Shown here: positions 61,770 through 64,000 of the stretch, one piece after another | Layout of the letters: each line of letters starts with the position of its first letter | Numbering within the stretch: position 1 is the stretch's first letter | From: Falsihalocynthiibacter arcticus | GTDB taxonomy: Bacteria > Pseudomonadota > Alphaproteobacteria > Rhodobacterales > Rhodobacteraceae | DNA length: 64,000 bases | Direction of reading: 5' to 3' | Assembly: GCF_000812665.2 (NCBI RefSeq) | Contig: NZ_CP014327.1 | Coordinates: 3,749,501-3,813,500, forward strand | Made by a program: the position numbers and the translations under genes | The notes under the pieces: model-generated | Told to the model about the DNA's origin: nothing | What the model saw: the letters and a program-made list of their open reading frames with translations, nothing else | Databases searched by the model: none

Positions 61770-62147
61770 TCACGCTGCCATGTCGAAATGGAAGACAGGC
61801 GCATTCGAAGCGTTATCGATAGCGCGCATATGATCCATCAGCCCATCGGTTAAGAGACATATCTCTTCGACCACCGGATCGTATGGGTCGATTCTGGCAA
61901 AAAGACCGTGTTCCAGCCTTTCCGGATCCGCGACGTAATACAAAGACAGAACCTTGTGTAACTCAACCAAGTTACGTTTTGAACTTCGGGTCAATGTCTG
62001 GTTCGATCTGAGATCATCGCACAAAGACTGAATGCGCCGCAGCGCAGGGCCTCCCCCCAATAGAAAGGCTGCGTTTCGCAGCGGTTCGTAATTATGGGTG
62101 AGGAATGAGCACAATCCTTTGATTGCTGTGGTTTCTTGATACGTCAT
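61770..62147 (-). CDS. Orphan paralog 2 (125 residues)
   Basis: Not recognised. MTYQETTAIKGLCSFLTHNYEPLRNAAFLLGGGPALRRIQ, then KRNLVELHKVLSLYYVADPERLEHGLFARIDPYDPVVEEICLLTDGL. It is the clearest version of the shared pattern; identity to paralogs 1 and 3 is roughly a third. Charged, helical and cytoplasmic. The AGGAG site (CCAAAAGGAGTTTC) is strong. Its leader differs from those of paralogs 1 and 3. Confidence 0.72.
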   Translation of the reverse strand: MTYQETTAIKGLCSFLTHNYEPLRNAAFLLGGGPALRRIQSLCDDLRSNQTLTRSSKRNLVELHKVLSLYYVADPERLEHGLFARIDPYDPVVEEICLLTDGLMDHMRAIDNASNAPVFHFDMAA

Positions 62148-62299
62148 TTGAAACTCCTTTTGGTTTTCGTGGTGTGACGGACAAGAGGCTCAGGCGGGGT
62201 GTCGGGTTCTGTTTCATGTCATCTTGCTTCCTTTTTTCTGGGGGCTGACAGAGCTTTTCTGCGCATTCTCACCAAGAAGAATACGCAGAAAAGTTCGCA

Positions 62300-62380
62300 T
62301 CAATCCCCATTTCCTATTGAGGCGTGCGGGCCGACTGCACGCAGATTTCCATTGATTTCGACTATAAAACGCGGGTTCAT
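62300..62380 (-). CDS. Possible small ORF, 26 residues
   Basis: A frame MNPRFIVEINGNLRAVGPH with an AGAGGA site nine bases upstream, in the gap after paralog 3. It could be a leader peptide. Evidence is limited to the ribosome binding site and position, which parallels the 42-residue ORF after paralog 2. Confidence 0.3.
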   Translation of the reverse strand: MNPRFIVEINGNLRAVGPHASIGNGD

Positions 62381-62435
62381 TGCAGCGTTTCCTCTTGCGG
62401 AATCGCCGCATAGACCAAACTCGGCTTGGCTCGTA

Positions 62436-62816
62436 TCAGGCCGCGAGGTGATGGTCCTTGGGCGGCAATTCGTGCTCCGCATCGATCTGCGTGAGAATGC
62501 CATGGAGCCCGTATTTGAGTAAGAAAATGCCTTCGACAACAGGATCCGCAAGGTCGCTATCGACGAGATATCCGCATTTTCTGTTTTCAGGATCAGTGAC
62601 GTGGCGCAAGCTCAGGAGATCATGGAGGGTCTGTAGTTCACGTTTCAACTGGCGTGTTAAAACCGTACCCGCGCAAACATCTTCGAGCAGATTTTTAGAC
62701 CGGTTGAACGCCCGTTGGCCGCCGAGAATAAATGATGCGGCCCCGATGACCTCCCAATTATCTTGCAGGAAGCGATTTACGGCACACAGGTCCGCATTTT
62801 GACGGTAATCAAACAT
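62436..62816 (-). CDS. Orphan paralog 3 (126 residues)
   Basis: Not recognised. MFDYRQNADLCAVNRFLQDNWEVIGAASFILGGQRAFNRSKNL, then KRELQTLHDLLSLRHVTDPENRKCGYLVDSDLADPVVEGIFLLKYGLH. The same conserved positions as in paralogs 1 and 2 are kept (LGG, LH-LLSL, DPVV-I-LL). It is the first of the three after the integrase gene, which lies 278 bases upstream on the same strand. A terminal His pair (DHHLAA) ends the protein. Confidence 0.72.
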   Translation of the reverse strand: MFDYRQNADLCAVNRFLQDNWEVIGAASFILGGQRAFNRSKNLLEDVCAGTVLTRQLKRELQTLHDLLSLRHVTDPENRKCGYLVDSDLADPVVEGIFLLKYGLHGILTQIDAEHELPPKDHHLAA

Positions 62817-62970
62817 TTGGAATGTCTCTTTTTAATGCCGCCCTATTGACGGCTCAAGCGCGCGGTATGGGCCTTTCTCTCAGACCACGCGGGGTATCCC
62901 TTACTCTTTTCGGCAGGTCGTTTTTTGTTTTCTTGCTGCTCACAAAGAGGCAGCGAGAAACAAAAAATGA
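62817..62970 (-). promoter_or_regulatory. Conserved leader of paralog 3
   Basis: Similar to 61405-61555 over 150 bases. The hairpin arms are GCTGC (62935-62939) and GCAGC (62950-62954). The flanking runs TTTTTTGTTTTCTTGC and CACAAAGAGG are unchanged between copies. In the other leader the arms are GCGGC and GCCGC, so the middle pair has changed on both sides. Confidence 0.5.
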
Positions 62971-63093
62971 ACTGCCATATTCCTTTCATACTTTCCGTCC
63001 CCCTCGATCCTCGCATGCAAATAGCGAGCGGATCGCATACTTAATCACATTGCATTTGCCTCCACGATGAAACGTGTTCGATGCTGCCCGCTG

Positions 63094-63993
63094 TTACCCC
63101 TGTAGGGATTTCTCGATCGCACTCAGGTTCTTGAAGGCCTGTGCCCTGCGATACCGGTCGGCGTTTACCTCATAGAACTTCTTGCTTGTCGCATGCGCAT
63201 GCCCGACGAGTGCTTGTGCCACTTTCGCATCGAGACGGTCATCAAGGGTACAGTAATCGTAGATCAACGTGCGAACGATGTGGGCACTATGGCCCGTGTG
63301 CTCGGTCATATTACGGCGCAACCATTCACGCTCATAGCATTTCCAATCGCGTGCAGGGTTGGCAAAGAGTGCGGTGCCGACGCGTTGATCGTAGATCTTC
63401 CAAAGGTATGCCGGGTCCGTGTCCATCAATAATGTGGCATCGAGGAAAGGTGTCAGGCAATCCGCTAACCGACCGGTTATCCGCGTGCCGGTCTTGGAGG
63501 TTTCCAAGTCGACGCGCCAGCCCTCACTATTGCGACTGAACTCTCTCCCTATCTTGCCCTGACGCAAGTCCAGGGCCCGAATGGGCAATTTGCAAAGAAG
63601 AGCGATGGCGCCAGCCAGAGTGTAGTCACGCCTGCGGTTTCGGATGTCGTTTTCCAAAGGAGCCTGCTCAAGAAGCACGCGCGCTGTTTTGGCCAGATCA
63701 ATCAAATCGATCGGCACACGCGCCAGTTTGATTTCCTTACGCTTCAGATCCGGTTTGGCCTCTTTCTTGAGCGCCCAATGAGTTTCCACCAAAGCATTCC
63801 CGATCTCGGCGGCGTATCCTGCGCGCTTGGCAAAATACCCGAGAAAATCGCAATAACCAGCTGCGGAGATCAGCGTGAGATCGCTCGCAACCAAATCTTC
63901 GGCAAAGGCCGTCGCGGTTTCCATAGTGAGCGCGAGCTCCAATTCATGTTGTTTCGCGGAACGCAGCAGGCGCCGAATGGCGCTCCCCATCAC
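63094..63993 (-). CDS. Tyrosine recombinase (right-edge integrase, possibly partial)
   Basis: At least 299 residues of a phage-type integrase. A first Arg lies in CKLPIRALDLRQGKIG (about residue 149), the HxxR box is SAHIVRTLIYDY (about 253) and the C-terminal box is LVGHAHATSKKFYEVN (about 277-290) with the Tyr. The frame remains open to the window edge, and the listed start (GTG 63993) may be internal. Orientation is such that the three orphan paralogs follow it in the same direction, so it probably belongs to the element that carries them. Confidence 0.85.
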   Translation of the reverse strand: MMGSAIRRLLRSAKQHELELALTMETATAFAEDLVASDLTLISAAGYCDFLGYFAKRAGYAAEIGNALVETHWALKKEAKPDLKRKEIKLARVPIDLIDLAKTARVLLEQAPLENDIRNRRRDYTLAGAIALLCKLPIRALDLRQGKIGREFSRNSEGWRVDLETSKTGTRITGRLADCLTPFLDATLLMDTDPAYLWKIYDQRVGTALFANPARDWKCYEREWLRRNMTEHTGHSAHIVRTLIYDYCTLDDRLDAKVAQALVGHAHATSKKFYEVNADRYRRAQAFKNLSAIEKSLQG

Positions 63994-64000
63994 TTTTATG

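Noticed and set aside
1-64000. Possible type IV secretion or coupling protein genes to make the island self-transmissible.
   Set aside because: None found; only a relaxase is present, so the island is described as mobilizable rather than conjugative.

Overview
The window looks like a chromosomal segment of a marine alphaproteobacterium of the Roseobacter group (Rhodobacterales). The evidence is an Anbu peptidase operon, DUF1127 proteins, an 'aggregation factor core' protein, CIA30, fasciclin and DUF1254 proteins, and many MarR/LysR-era regulators typical of that clade. No species can be named from sequence reading alone; a heavily IS-scarred genome such as Octadecabacter or Loktanella would fit. 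Most of the window is accessory DNA: at least four tyrosine recombinases, several recombinase fragments, one complete IS3-family element, IS remnants, MITE-like repeats and at least five recent frameshift or truncation pseudogenes.

1-466 is the host flank: the 3' end of an MBL-fold hydrolase gene and an intact tRNA-Asn(GTT). 467-30963 is an inferred integrative and mobilizable island. It starts with a tyrosine recombinase beside the tRNA and ends with an 18-bp copy of the tRNA 3' end. It carries a MobV-type relaxase with a candidate oriT upstream, a AAA+ ATPase, a frameshifted DUF91-type nuclease gene and an ankyrin protein. Its cargo is the Anbu operon (ATP-grasp, alpha-E, transglutaminase, Anbu), a glucosylglycerate cassette (GH13_18 phosphorylase, GpgS-type synthase, HAD phosphatase), a LysR/LLM/SDR/quinone-reductase cluster, an arsenic operon (arsR-acr3-arsC-arsH), a broken carboxymuconolactone decarboxylase gene, a LysR gene and two DUF1127 proteins.

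31158-36530 begins with a second integrase directly after the tRNA repeat, so elements appear stacked at this locus. It is followed by the most complete 3' half of a small mobile-element family recognised here by self-comparison. The reconstructed order is: polymerase-like gene, AT-rich non-coding block, variable cargo gene, 78-residue membrane protein, 69-residue acidic protein, integrase. Other partial copies lie at 15210-16429, 36266-36527, 40461-40817, 50455-50575 and 56334-58610. Cargo differs between copies (a PIN-like protein versus a secreted 228-residue protein).

36.7-59.3 kb mixes ordinary metabolic and envelope genes (sulfotransferase, HD-domain protein, DUF1254 protein, an ABC efflux operon with its adaptor, DUF2461, class V aminotransferase, PafA-like phosphatase, fasciclin, DCC1-like and SDR proteins) with genetic debris. 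The debris includes a three-part mosaic pseudogene that joins an IS transposase, a AAA+ fragment related to the island's ATPase, and an integrase tail.

59.6-64 kb is another integrase-associated block. An integrase at the right edge is followed, on the minus strand, by three tandem paralogs of a small orphan protein (about 123-126 residues), two very short ORFs with good ribosome binding sites, and a further orphan gene. Two of the paralogs share a conserved leader containing a hairpin with one compensatory base-pair change. This block and the small mobile-element family are the best candidates for undescribed biology.
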